From positions 70,929,801-70,993,800 of the forward strand of contig NC_052017.1 in NCBI RefSeq assembly GCF_015832195.1: a DNA stretch of 64,000 bases. Reading direction: 5' to 3'. Of this stretch, positions 1 through 12,259 are shown one piece after another. Source of the stretch: Motacilla alba alba (taxonomy: Eukaryota; Chordata; Aves; Passeriformes; Motacillidae). Under the pieces are notes generated by a model that saw only the letters and a list, made by a program, of their open reading frames with translations, did not search any database and was not told the DNA's origin. The stretch's first letter is position 1, and the number at the start of each line of letters is the position of its first letter. Position numbers and translations under genes: made by a program.

Positions 1-3000
1 GCAGAACTGTCTAAAAGAAGAGCGTGCACCAATAAAGAATGTTATGTAAGCGAACATTGATATGAGAGGCTATAACATATTTTGATTTTTATATGGAACA
101 TAAAAATTTAAAGGGATAATAATAGGAAAAAGCTTATCTAGGAAGAGAAGAAAGTGAGACAAACTTAATTGTGAAGTAAAGAAAAGCAAAATGACATAAT
201 TGGGCAAAGAAAATAACATAAAACAGGAACAGAGAGTTACCAATGTGATTAACCATAATGAAAAGTCCTAAGACGTCTTCAAAGAGAAGTCAGGTTATTA
301 ACAGAAGTTATTTAAGGGGATGTATAGCAATTGGTTAGGGGTAATTATCTAAGGTAAGGAAAGAAAGGAGAATAAAATATACAAGCCTCTCCTGCTACAA
401 AGCCTCCACATAATAAAGAAAAAGAATAATTTTGTGACTATGTATCTCTCTAGACAAGTTGTTCAACCAGACCAACAAACAAACCAACTACATGAGAAAG
501 TGTCCCTCCAATGTGGAAGAATGAAATGGAAGAATGGAAAATCCATTTCAGCCTTGTTTAACATTTCCCATGTACAGTCAAGTAAAGATGTGTTAACTGC
601 ATCCCTGTGAAAGATCAACCAGAAAAAAAAATAGTCTTTTATTTCTTTTGTAAGACAAACTGTCAACTCATTAAAAATTACAATGTACTGTTTTTTATTT
701 ATTTATTGTTATTTAAATTGGCATCTGATCACCATTAGTTACAGAAAATGCTTCTGCAGGATACCTTGCACAAATGTCTTTTGAAGTAATACAGGTTATT
801 GTTCATTAATATACCTTTCTGATCATGCAAATCAGATTAATATTTGGCAATTTGTGTTTTGTTGTTTTGTTTGTTGTTTTTTTTTCATCTTTTTTTCCTT
901 TACCTTCCCTGTACTTTCTTTTTTCCAGAAGCTGATGATGACCAATGACCATGGTCAATTGAATTACCAGGTCATCAACAAGCAATTTATCACAGTTCAA
1001 ATAATTGTTTCCTAATCTACCTCAAGGAGCTGCTAGTATTTATATATTTCTGTTCTAACAGAGTGGCATAACTTCCATGTAAGCTCTTCATAAGCAGTAC
1101 ACTTCTTTCTACATCCACAAGCTTCCATTCTCACACTTGCCAATGTGTCTTTTTGAGCCTTACTGCAGACAGATTTTCCTCAAGTTTTCTCTTGCATGTT
1201 AGTTCTATTATTAAAAAGTCAATCCTATATAAGCTTTGTGCTACACCTAAAGAAAATGCTGGTGCTGTGACCTCCCAAACCTGATTAAATGACATGAAAT
1301 ACTTTTTTCCCCATAGCATACCAAATATGTGACAGAAAAGTGATTATAACAAGAATCCTAGCCTCCCCTTCTTTTTTAAAATTTTTAAAGTAAGAAGTTT
1401 TTACTCCACTCCTTATGGCTTTTCTTAGTCACAGTGTAAAGTTCACAGCTCCATTTTTCCTTACAGTAGGAACAGAACACATCTCTGAGCACTGAAGTGA
1501 GATTAGGAAATTATAATCCTGGTTTTGGTTCTTTGCCAGACGTCATGCAATTTCAATTTTTACTCCACACAGAATGATCAAATGTATGCTATTTTGTGAC
1601 ATGGATGTGAATTGACAACTGACCTACTTCTGTCCCAGGAGCTGAAAATTTTAAAGGTGTTTTTGCCTTCCACTGTGGAACACGAAAATGGTTAAAGAAA
1701 GTAGAATATGTTTTGGAAGCACTGTTAACACCAACTTTGTAATCTTTATTATCAAAGAGTACTTTGTCAGCTCTTTAAGAAAGGCAGAACAAGACACAAA
1801 GAGTGAAATCAGCAAGAAGGGAGTAGCACCAGTGATGTCTGCTGTGGTACACAGTGTGGACAGTCCTTCACTTTCAAAGACATGAAAAATGGGAATAGGA
1901 AATCTAAAATTAGAAAGTATGAAGCAATAGTGAACAGAATTTTAAAAGAGACTGATAAAGAGATAGGAGAAACAATACAAATCCAGAAAATAAATGAAGA
2001 CAGTCCTAGTTATTTACCATTATTGCTATACTGTATTCTGCAGTTCAATAGAGCAAAGCCATGGACTGATTTAAAGAGATGGAAGTAACTAAGGACAGAA
2101 TTTCAAATGTAACTTAGGACTTTCTTTTAGTCTCATCAGGGAAAAAGGGAGATATGATTCTCTCAAACCAGAGAAGAAGTAGAGCTTCAGGACAAGCCAA
2201 CTCCAAAGTTACTAAAAAATTAAAAAGCTCAACTTAAGTAACCCAATACAACTAAGATATTAGAATATTTGTAAAAATGAATTTATTAAGAGATGGAGAC
2301 AATTAGCCATTTTGGTCAATTTGGACTTGTCAGAAACTTTATTTAAGCAACTGATTCCAAAATTACATTTTAGGAAATAGCATGAATTTTTACAAAATGC
2401 TTTTACTACTTCCAAATCCAGGAGGCAGATGAGATTCATCAGCAGGGAAGGTGATGGAACATTTGACTCTGCTGCCTTGGAGATTGTCTGTGTTGAACAT
2501 ATCAAGGAAATCATGCCTAGGATTAGCTATTATTCAAAGAAGTTCTTTATTTTCTCCATGTCTCTGCTAATGCACACTTACACTTCTTTCCACAGAACAA
2601 TCAGCTTTATTTCAAGGTTTATTATGTGTTTTATTTTCAGTAGATGAATTAAGAAAAAACTAAAAAGCATAAGCCTCAAACCCTCTTGGTACTACATTGA
2701 AACCCAACAATTAAATAAGGTTGTGCAACAGTAATTTTTAAAAAATGGTTACATGTAAACAATTTTATTACTTGAGGCAATTTATTTTTTATTATGGTGC
2801 TGTATGGTCACCTGATCCATGTGAAATGCAATATAGGAGTCAGAATAGAAATAATTAGTATTTCATATTTATTTTCCCTACCTTGGTATACTTTAAATGG
2901 TATTTTGCATAGTAGATTACATAAAAAGAGTGAAAAAAATACTGTACAAATATACATGTACACAGAACAGAGGCAACAGTGATTTTGCTGTCTGCACATA

Positions 3001-3511
3001 TTCTGTTAGAACTTTGAAGTACCATTATGTTAAACAAAATGTATTACGATTCAGAGATTAAAATGCATTTTCAATTGATTTCCATTTTCAATTAAATTTA
3101 TGGTCAGCAGAGACATAATGATATTATCCACAAAATTGTACCAGATATGATAATAACACCCAACTGCATCTGTGCTGTAAAAAGTATAACAATAGTGCAG
3201 TATCACTGGTTCTAATTACCTCTTATCCTTTAGAGACTGGCAGGTGGCCAATGAAATGTGGATATAAAATCGGAATATAATCAGATAAAGGGAGATGAAA
3301 CTGTTATTGGCTTTTAGTTATGTAAATTAAGAATTTTACTCAACAGGTTATTCAGTCATCCTGATGAGTGGAAACATTCATTTGGAAGACTAATTATACA
3401 GTACTTACAATGATTAGAACACCCAATTGTTTCTACTGCAAGGAGTATAAAGTACATCTTGAATTATATTAAGTTAGTGGTGAGAATGAATTTTGTTTAT
3501 TTCTTTTACAG
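1..3511. other. Non-coding stretch, nothing recognised
   Basis: AT-rich sequence with only short reading frames that lack splice context, codon bias or family resemblance. A T/GT-rich low-complexity run lies near 855-900. I see no repeat family, RNA gene or exon here. Confidence 0.5.
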
Positions 3512-3567
3512 GAAATCTCCAAAGGAAGCCTAGTACAGACAAAAGCAATTGGCCCAGTGGTGAACCT
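3512..3567 (+). other. Candidate orphan exon (56 bp)
   Basis: A pyrimidine-rich tract ending in TTCTTTTACAG is followed by 56 bases and then a GTAAGA donor, an unusually good internal-exon layout in otherwise featureless DNA. Two of the three plus-strand frames are open across it. I recognise no protein family, and the segment is too short to decide whether it belongs to a coding gene, a long non-coding RNA or is chance. Confidence 0.2.
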
Positions 3568-4506
3568 GTAAGAAATTCGCTCTCATCTAAATTGATTCTC
3601 TTTTGCTCTGCCTTTCAGACCTGCTTTGAGTCAATAGCTTGCACATAGATGTACTCAGCTGTTAGAAACAGTCTTTCAGATGAAGCACAAATGGAGGATC
3701 TGATCACTTGCAATCTCTTGAGATGGCACAGTTCATCTGAAAGGACAGCAGTGTTTGCTGATATCCCTCCCACCAGGTTTCCTCAGCTACTGGGCTAAGC
3801 AAATAGCAGACCTATTTCCTTCACAAATATTTGAGTGAAGTATAAAACAAATTGTGACTTGTACTGTGCCCATGACCATATCACATTTACCTCATATAAA
3901 TGTGGTTATTTCCTACCACCATTACCCACTAAAAGGACAATTTTCACTTGTGTTTTGCCAAAGAGGGAAAAGCCTTTATTATGCAAACTTCCTAAAAGGC
4001 TGTGTTACTTAACTCCATAAGCCACTTAAAATAGAATGACAGCATTTCATGATTAATTTAATGGATTAGTACATCATAAACCGTGGCTTGCACAGGTGTG
4101 TAATCTACAGACCATCCATACAACAAGAGTAATTCACTAAGATAATTTGCAAACACCCAAAACCACTGTACTAGTTCATATTCATTTCAAAGGGGAAGGA
4201 TTTAAGCTGCTGACACAAAAACCTCTAACACTGATTGTGGGAGATGAGAGAGATAGGTGACTGCAGATAAGGAAAACAAGGAAACAAGCAGAGGGTTTTA
4301 TCCTCCAAAGACATAAGTGAGTCTACTAACGTTCGCTGCGCAAATTTCCATTGATTTTTGCAAAAAAAGTGCTAGAAGTTGTACCATTAAAAAAATCCTA
4401 ATGAAATAAAACAATTTGTTACTATTAATTGCCTTGACTATTGCAAGTACAATTATCTCCACAGTCCCACTGACAAGCACAAATCTCAAAAAAAACCCAT
4501 TACTTT
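3568..4506. other. Non-coding stretch, nothing recognised
   Basis: AT-rich DNA without recognisable exons or repeats. Confidence 0.4.
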
Positions 4507-4550
4507 TCACCTTTATAATTATATACCATCACCTTTATAATTATATACCA
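4507..4550. repeat. 22-bp tandem duplication
   Basis: The unit starting TCACCTTTATAATTATATAC is present twice, head to tail and without mismatch (4507-4528 and 4529-4550). Perfect identity suggests a recent slippage duplication or a polymorphic minisatellite seed. Confidence 0.9.
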
Positions 4551-4636
4551 ATATGTTATTGTGCAATAACAAACATGACAACAATTACTAAATTATTCTT
4601 TTTACTGTATTAGTTTTTGTCTTATCAGAACTGCTT

Positions 4637-4735
4637 GAATCACAGAAACATAGAATACCCTGAGTTGGAAGGGAACTACAACAATCATTGAATGCAACTC
4701 CTGGCTCTGCACAGGAAAAAATTTAAAAATCACAC
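4637..4735 (-). mobile_element. CR1 LINE 3'-end fragment
   Basis: On the minus strand this reads as the last ~100 bases of an avian CR1 retroposon. It has the segment around TCCCTTCCAACTCAGGGTATTCTATG and the AATCACACC-like block further inside. CR1 copies are usually 5'-truncated, and this one keeps only the 3' untranslated tail. It carries several substitutions and a small A-rich disruption near 4716-4728. Confidence 0.8.
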
Positions 4736-4740
4736 CGAAT

Positions 4741-7700
4741 GAACACTTCACTTTGAACTTTTTTTTTCTTTTCTAATTTTACTCTTTTTGTACAGTAAGT
4801 GAATAGATTTCCAGATAGCTACTCTCTATTAAATAGCCTACTTTCAAATTGAGAAATAATCTCAGCAAAGATGAGATAGAGTATCTGTATATCAGGACTG
4901 TTTATTTCTTATCGACCTTTTGTATAGGACCAAAGATGACCAGATTTGGAGTCCACTACTCTACTCTTAATTGTTCAGAAGAAAGAACATCCACTTCAGA
5001 GCTACAACACTACTGAAGTTCTCTTCATTATGGAAACAGTCCCACCTGCTCACTCTGAGTTGAAACTAGGTTGATTACAAAGTAGATGCTTTAATCCTAT
5101 GGCTGCAGCAACTACTGCAGGACACATTGAATGAATCATTGCTCAGTTTTCAATGCCTCCTTTTTCTGAAGAAAAAGGACAAAGAGTGTGACCTTCCTGA
5201 AGTCTTTGTTTATGAGGTGCTATGTATCAGATAAAGGGTCCAGAAGATGAACCCGGACTGGGGTCCTTGGGATGCCCTAAATTTGGCACCCACAGTTGAC
5301 TGTGGCAAGTCCTTATCTTTGACATCCTGCTATGAAATTTCAGGAGCACCTGCATTTTAGGTGAATGGCGGCTGTCTTGTGCAGCCCAGTATCTCCTGAC
5401 TCTCCCACTCAGGAAACCTTCACAGTCACAGCCTGCCTTGCATCCCATATTCTTCCCACTTTTATTATTTGATGGCCAGAGGTGGGATCTGCAGTACTGT
5501 TTTGTGGGACATGATGATCACTCCATCAGCTCATTAGCCACTGCATGCACAGAAGGGAGAAGGGACACACAGCAGAATTGTGTCAGAAAAGCCTAGGGGG
5601 GCTCTCCTCCCAGGGCAAGGCTTCACGTGCAGCTGACTTAGCAGCAGGACTAAGGGGTGGAAATGGAATGGGCAGATTTTGACTTGATTATTTCCACACA
5701 AGGAGACTACTCTCAAAGTACCGGAGGTATAACTTAAGAAAATATAACAGACCTTGAAGTCAGCAGATCAGCAGTGCTAATCTCTCCTCTGAGCACCTTG
5801 ATGCCACAAAAAACCTTGTATGCATCCTTCTTTTCACCCATGAAAGCATTTAAAGAACATAAAGCACAAACTGAGATGGCAGTATAGAACATATATATAT
5901 TTCCCACCCAGTGTTGGGTGGGAAAGGGAACACACTGAAGGATTGTCCCTGGATATATGTGTATTGGGTTCCTTTGCCAGGTCCCAGCATGAAGAGTTTA
6001 GAAATGCATCAGTACATGCTCTCCTCCAACAGAGCAATCCTAGGATCCAAGGAGTACAAGCTGGTTGGCTTTGTGGTACATTTTCCTCCCAAGGTCTGTT
6101 GTAGATCTCTCCATGCACTCAGTCCCACACAAAGAGCAGCTGTTCCAGGTCTCAGAAGTGTGATCTTCACCTTCCTGAACTCTTGCCATTGTTCATCAGT
6201 CTTCTTGCACAGTCACAAGATTAACAGATTAACAGATTTGTGGTTCCCCCACCAAGTCCTCTGCCTCTGGAGAAAATCTTTGTTCAAAATGCTTTTGAAA
6301 GTATCAGCAGGAGATAAGGCTGAAGACAGGACAGATAGCAAGGACACAATACAAGTCCAAGTTTGATTCAGGAAGCAAAGACAGGCACACCTACGCTGTA
6401 TTTTAGCCAGGACTGCTGGCCCTTGGATGAAACGAAGTAGGGCTCAGGTGTAGAGGGAGGGGAGGTCTCAGGAGAGGATTATCAGGGCCATTGCAGTCAA
6501 TTAATATCCTCGGTGCCCTGACCAACAGAGGCTTAGCTTCAAAACCATAATACTGCCTTTTAAAAACCCTCCAATGTAAATACAGCCACTATGGAGATAT
6601 ATATACATACACATATATACATATAAATCCTCCTAGACTTAATCATTTATATGGGGCTGGAGAAAAAAGAAAGAGGAAAGATATAAATAACTCAAAGCTC
6701 CCTCTGTAGAATCATGTCATTTAATAATAATCCCATTGCACACAAAAAGCACAATATGTTTCTATTAAATGCACATTCCGCCTCCAAACAGTAACTTTAG
6801 GGAAAACAGGCTAAAACTGAATGTCAGAGATTTTCCAGCTCAATGGGACAAGACATGCACTGGAATTGCATCCCTGAACTTACATGTTGCTCCTCACAGT
6901 AAGAAACAGGCCGCCTGATTGCTAAGACTCCCTCTTTGTCTCCTGGAACAACAACAGAACGTAGTTTAGAAGCTGCCTAAAAATCATGCCCTTTTCAAAT
7001 CAAATACACAAAGGACACAAACAAACTGACATATAATTTTTTGCTATTCATTTCTTCCTTGGCAATTTAATAGTTTTTTATGTAATAAGAAAGAAAATGG
7101 GAATTTAGTCTAAGAAACTATTTGATTTTTTTAAATCAGAAGCTATTTAAATTATTAGAACTGAGTCTAATTAAGATTTTTTTTCTGAACTCTCAAAATC
7201 TATAGTAAAGGCCAGATTAAGCTCTCATATTTTGAAGAGGTTTCTGGGTCTCTGAGGGGAAAGAGGAAAAAGTCTAATGTTATCATATCTAAATATTGCC
7301 ATGTTTAGATAAAAATCAAGACCAAAATGTTGCAGTTCATATAATGGGCATTCAGAAAGATTTTACTGGGATCAACAAAACCTGTGAGACAACTTTTGTA
7401 GCCACAGGACAACATATTCTTTATTCAAACTACCGTCTTTTTCAAACACAATTCCTGCTCTTCCCCTTTCCCCAGCAAATGGGTGTTTTGCTGACACCAA
7501 AAGGTAGAAATAAGAAAGGTACCGTGTGTCCCCGTGCAAGCGCAAACAACATTGAAGTGATTTGCAACCTGCTTTTTGTTTATACATATGTTTGAATCTG
7601 TGTGAATTGTTTTCATGTGTTTGATAGGTAAAAGCAAAGGAAAAAAAAAGAATAAGCATTCAGTAGATCAATTATTGATATAAGAGTTGGAGCAAGCAAC

Positions 7701-10358
7701 AGCAAAATACACTATGGTAATTTATCTGCATGGGTCAATGGCTATTGACTGCCTGAAAATAAAGGTCGATCACACTGATAGATTTCAATGCCATGGCCAC
7801 GAACATATATTAATAAACACAGCACAGAAGTGATTTTTGACTCTGTTGGAAAGGACAGATAATCAATATCCTCGTGTCCTTGCTGAGGCTGAACTTCGTA
7901 CTTGGATTATGTTAATTAAAGACTAAATAAAGTGCTGATGTTTTTATATAATTAAGATATGGAGGAAAATAATAAAGTAGTTGGTGGCTTTTGTTGGTTA
8001 TTTGATGCCGAAATGAGTAAAAAACCACTTAAGCCATTAAAAAAAAATCTCTTTTTCACAAGCATCCTCTCCTGTCCCAGATATTATTCCTACTATATTC
8101 TTGCTGCAAGAACAAATTCGACACTTAACACTGCAAACAAACATGGACAAGTGGTTTGGACAATCAATAAGAGCCCAGAAGGTCTGGACTATTGTTTTGG
8201 TTTTTTTTCAGACAGGTGGCCAAGCTATAGAGGTCCACTGATGCCTGGATATTTAATCCAGACATCATTGTTTTGTAAGACATTTGAAGCTTCATTTTGG
8301 AAAGAAGCAAGAGCACAGAATCCTGGCAACCTGACACTATCTGAATGCTGCCATCCCTTTCCAGTTATTTCCATTCCCCACCACTCTGCCTGGCATGTAG
8401 ACTTGCACAGCTGAGCTGGATGAGGGAGTTAATACAGCTGAAAACTAACCACCTAAAGAAAGGAGTAGGATGCAAATGGAACAGCTCTCACAGTGTGGAC
8501 TTTAAGATGTTGGAAGGCTGGGAGTAGGATCAGGAAACTGAAGTAGGGCTCAGCAGCATGGTCTAGAGCAACCATTAGCTGTATTGGATGCATCCTGACA
8601 TGCAAACTGCAAAGGAGTGAGCCTAAATATGTGTCTTATCATGAGTGACCTGTTCTGTGAAATGACTGAGTTTCAATCATTCACCACAACGACTGGCACA
8701 AGTATTTTATTATGCCTTTTCACTGCTTTACATGGTCAATTCAAGAAAAGCCTAAATTATTCAGATATTTCCTGAAATACCTGGCATTACTATTCCAGCT
8801 GTACCATGAAACTAGTTATTGAGTGGAATGACTAACATTCCCATTCATTTCAAGAAGAGGTGCATTGTAATAATAAGTGTTAATTTTCTGAAATCAAACA
8901 TAGAACTGTATGGGTCCAGTGGAGAGAATAAAAGACTGCACAGTGCTATAAATACATACAATAGATACGGTTTTACTTCTCTTTTTTTAGTTAGCAATTC
9001 CAAGCAATCAGGAACCCGGTATTTTACGTGTTATTTACCTATTATTTTCTGTATTTTCCTGTTATGAATAAAAACTTCTGCCAGTTTTTTAACAGCTTAG
9101 GCGATTAGCTTTATATCAGAATTGTAAGATTGTTATTTTCTTTTTCTCTTATTTAAAAATAACTTTATTACAGAATAAGCAGATTAATTATTATCTTGAT
9201 GTATCTATATTTATCTCAAACCACATGTTCCTAGATGATCCAGATAAACCAGGCTTTCAGAATTGTAATCTCAGTTCAATACCTACACATGCAAGCATAC
9301 AGATAATGGCAGGTGCTAAATCTTTGTCTTTCTTCAAACCAACCATTCGAAATGTGCATGCACTTGGATAAGCCTGCATCTAGGCAGTATCCACATACTA
9401 CCTGACAATAACCTGGCAGTTAATGTGCCCAAACTGCTATTCCTTATGCTGGACAAGCCTTTTACACTCACATTATGTTCCCTCCTGGTTTCAGCCACTT
9501 TTTCCATCACTGTACAAAAAGTTGGAATCTCTAAGGCACAGAAGAATTTCTAATAATAAGAAAATATCTGCATGAGAAGCAGTATGAGACATGTAAAATT
9601 CTAGTTAATGTGAAAAATCAGAAGCATATCAGTTAAGTATTTGTCTTTAATCCTTTTATTCTCCCCTCATCTCCCTATTTGAAAGCTTTTAGCTTCTTTT
9701 CTTTCCCCTCTCAATTGAGCCCGTGCACCAATTGTCCTTCTAGTGGTCCTATCAGTAAATGAGTTTTATTTCAGTGTCTTAAAAAAAGAGGTGATTTCTA
9801 GTAACTAATTCACATCTCCCTTTCCTTTCAAAATGGGTTAAATTTTTACTAAACCATAAACCTGGGTACTATAATTTAAATTGAATGTAACAGCACAAAA
9901 TATTTTTCTGCTGCAATATTTTCTGTGTTAAATTTAGCTGAATTTGACCATTCAGCTCAGTTTAAAATAAAAATTTCAGATTTTCAAAATATTTTTTACT
10001 TTTCTTTTTCAATGGAACTAGAAGTCAAATTTGAACAGATTTTATTACTAGTTTACTTCATTTCTGAAAGGAACATAGCAGTCTCAAAAAACTTTTTCCT
10101 GCCCAAGCAGGAAAATTTCTGCTTTCAAATTAACATTTTAATCCTTGACACTTTGTAAATGTTTCCTCTAAAGCAGTACGGTGACAGGTTTTGCAAATAC
10201 CTATATTGCATATGAGATGTAAACCCTTTAACTTCCTAGCATGAACCTGTTAGGTTAGATATAAGTCTGTGCTTAGAGATGCAAACAAAATCTTAACTGT
10301 TTATCTTTGTAGTTACTTGAATTTAAAAAATCAAAGTTTACATAGAAAAAAATATATA
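4741..10358. other. Non-coding stretch with low-complexity patches
   Basis: No exon or known repeat family recognised. The longest open frames (about 150 codons at 5911-6366 and 7959-8414, plus) have no domain-like pattern, no splice context and ordinary AT-rich composition, so I treat them as chance. An alternating AT/AC tract lies near 6596-6626. Confidence 0.45.
5900..5925. repeat. Short perfect hairpin
   Basis: Two 11-base arms (TTTCCCACCCA and its reverse complement TGGGTGGGAAA) flank the 4-base loop GTGT. Role unknown; it is short enough to arise by chance. Confidence 0.7.
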
Positions 10359-10461
10359 AAATAGTAAGGAGCATGTAAACTATGATTTTTTATATATTTT
10401 TATATATATATATATATATAAATATATATAAAAATCATAGTTTACATGCTCCTTACTATTT
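10359..10461. repeat. Long palindrome: 32-bp perfect arms, AT core
   Basis: Bases 10359-10390 (starting AAATAGTAAGGAGCATGTAA) are the exact reverse complement of 10430-10461. The 39-base centre is almost pure (TA)n and nearly self-complementary, so the whole 103-bp unit could extrude as a cruciform. Such palindromic AT-rich repeats are known elsewhere as unstable sites. There is no coding potential, and no target duplication was looked for beyond the arms. Confidence 0.92.
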
Positions 10462-12259
10462 GCTGTTTCTTGCTTCAGTTAAATGACTGTAGATATTGTA
10501 AAATGCATGTGTACATATACACAAAGTCCTTTGTACTTCATCATTTCCATCATCCACAATAGCTAATGCTGAAGAAGCACAAGAGAATTCTTAGCTCTCT
10601 GACCAGCATTCCCAGCCACTCATGCATGAAAAGGAGATTTCTTATCATCTAAACCCTTATATCTCCACCTTCCCATCCATCTGCTGAATGGGAAAAGACT
10701 TCAAATCAAGTGAACCATTGAATTTCACTGTAAATAAAAAAGGTTTATCTGTCTTATATAATGTTTTCCCATCCTTTCTCTCTTCTGTCTCTTCACATAT
10801 ATTTCCCAAATTTCTTTTTGAATATGAAAAAAAGACCTTTCAAGTATTTTCCTCCTGTAATAACCCAAACCACCTTTGAGCTGCTATGCTAGTCTGGGTG
10901 TTGCACTGGCTTCCTGGGCATCACTGTAAGTTGGTACATATATTTCATTGAAAGAAATCTATCTGCAGCCTTAAATCAGTATAAAATGAATCAGTATCAA
11001 ACAGTGTAAAATCAGATTAAAGAAAACTCCTACTGACCTATCCCAGTGATAATATTTAGGTGTCAGTCACAGTGATACATCAAGGAAAATTGCAGTATAA
11101 AAACTGGCTATTGATCTGCCAGTCACTTAGGTCAGGCACTTGAGTGTAAATCACTCTGGACCTCTCCTGGCCCACATACCTGGCCCTCCCTCCCATGGGG
11201 GTGGTGTTTCGGAGGTCACCCAGCTCTCATTCTGTTGTGGCATCAGATCCTTGTTAAGGCACATAGCCAGAGTCCTGGGTACCTCGGTTTAGGAGAAAGT
11301 TGCCATTGTGTTCTCTTCATAAATCAAGTCTTAAAAGTTGCAGAGACTTGTGTATAGTTTTAATCTTAAAGCATTTTGTCCAGTGCAGAAATTCACATGG
11401 TTGTGGCCTCCCTCCTGTTTTTGAGGGAAACCTGCCCCCAGTGAGAATTCAAAGTGTAAGATGTTAGTTGAGCTTTAGATTGAGCAAAGTGGGGAAGTGC
11501 CTCAGTCTCCCCATTGAATCCTGGGCACCTCATCTGGGCACAAAGAGACAATGTCATTTTTGTTATTTTCAAAGACATCCTCTGGAATGATAAAATTTGA
11601 ACCTTAAAAAAGGATATAATGATCAGATGCATGTTCCTAGCTGTATATAAGAAGTTCAGAGTAACTATTAATATAAAATATTTACCTGATCCCATCTAGT
11701 AGCTGCTCAACTGCCCAGTGTCCATTAAATCACAGCAGTTAAAACACACCTCCCCTCTTGTCAGCTGCTCTCTGTATCTGAGTCCAGTGGCTTCCACATT
11801 TATCAAGTACGAATATGTCTCTATAAAGCAAACATGCTGTAGATGAGGAGATATCACCCATCAGCCTGTCAGCCAAGCAAACAAAACCTGGCATACAAGT
11901 CCAAGTGAGTTGTGATTCTTTCTTTGCAGAAAGATGTTCAGCAGAATAGGGTACTCTGGAGATGCCACACATCCCACTCTGAGAGGTGCCAGAAATAACT
12001 GTGCTGTTTAAAGTGTTATGGGCGTCAGGAATACAAGGGAATCTTAAACTGTCTCATGGTGTTAATTAAGTAGAGCTGGCCAGGCATTTGCTTTCAAAAT
12101 AAGGCAAAAAAGAGAGGTAGGTGTTCAGTGGATGCATGCTCAGGTGACGTGGGAATCATCCAGAGGTGCTGCTTGACACTGTAGGGAGAAAATGTCTGCA
12201 GCCAAAGCTCAACTGGAGTTGAAGCAGACCTGAACTGTGGGGAAAAATAAAAAGAGGTT
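10462..12259. other. Non-coding stretch, nothing recognised
   Basis: No exon, RNA gene or known repeat seen. Short frames on both strands near 11400-12000 look like chance. Confidence 0.45.

Noticed and set aside
5911..6366. 151-codon plus-strand open frame
   Set aside because: No domain, no splice or promoter context, and an opposite-strand frame overlaps it; expected by chance in 64 kb.
7959..8414. 151-codon plus-strand open frame
   Set aside because: AT-rich composition, no family resemblance, no exon boundaries.
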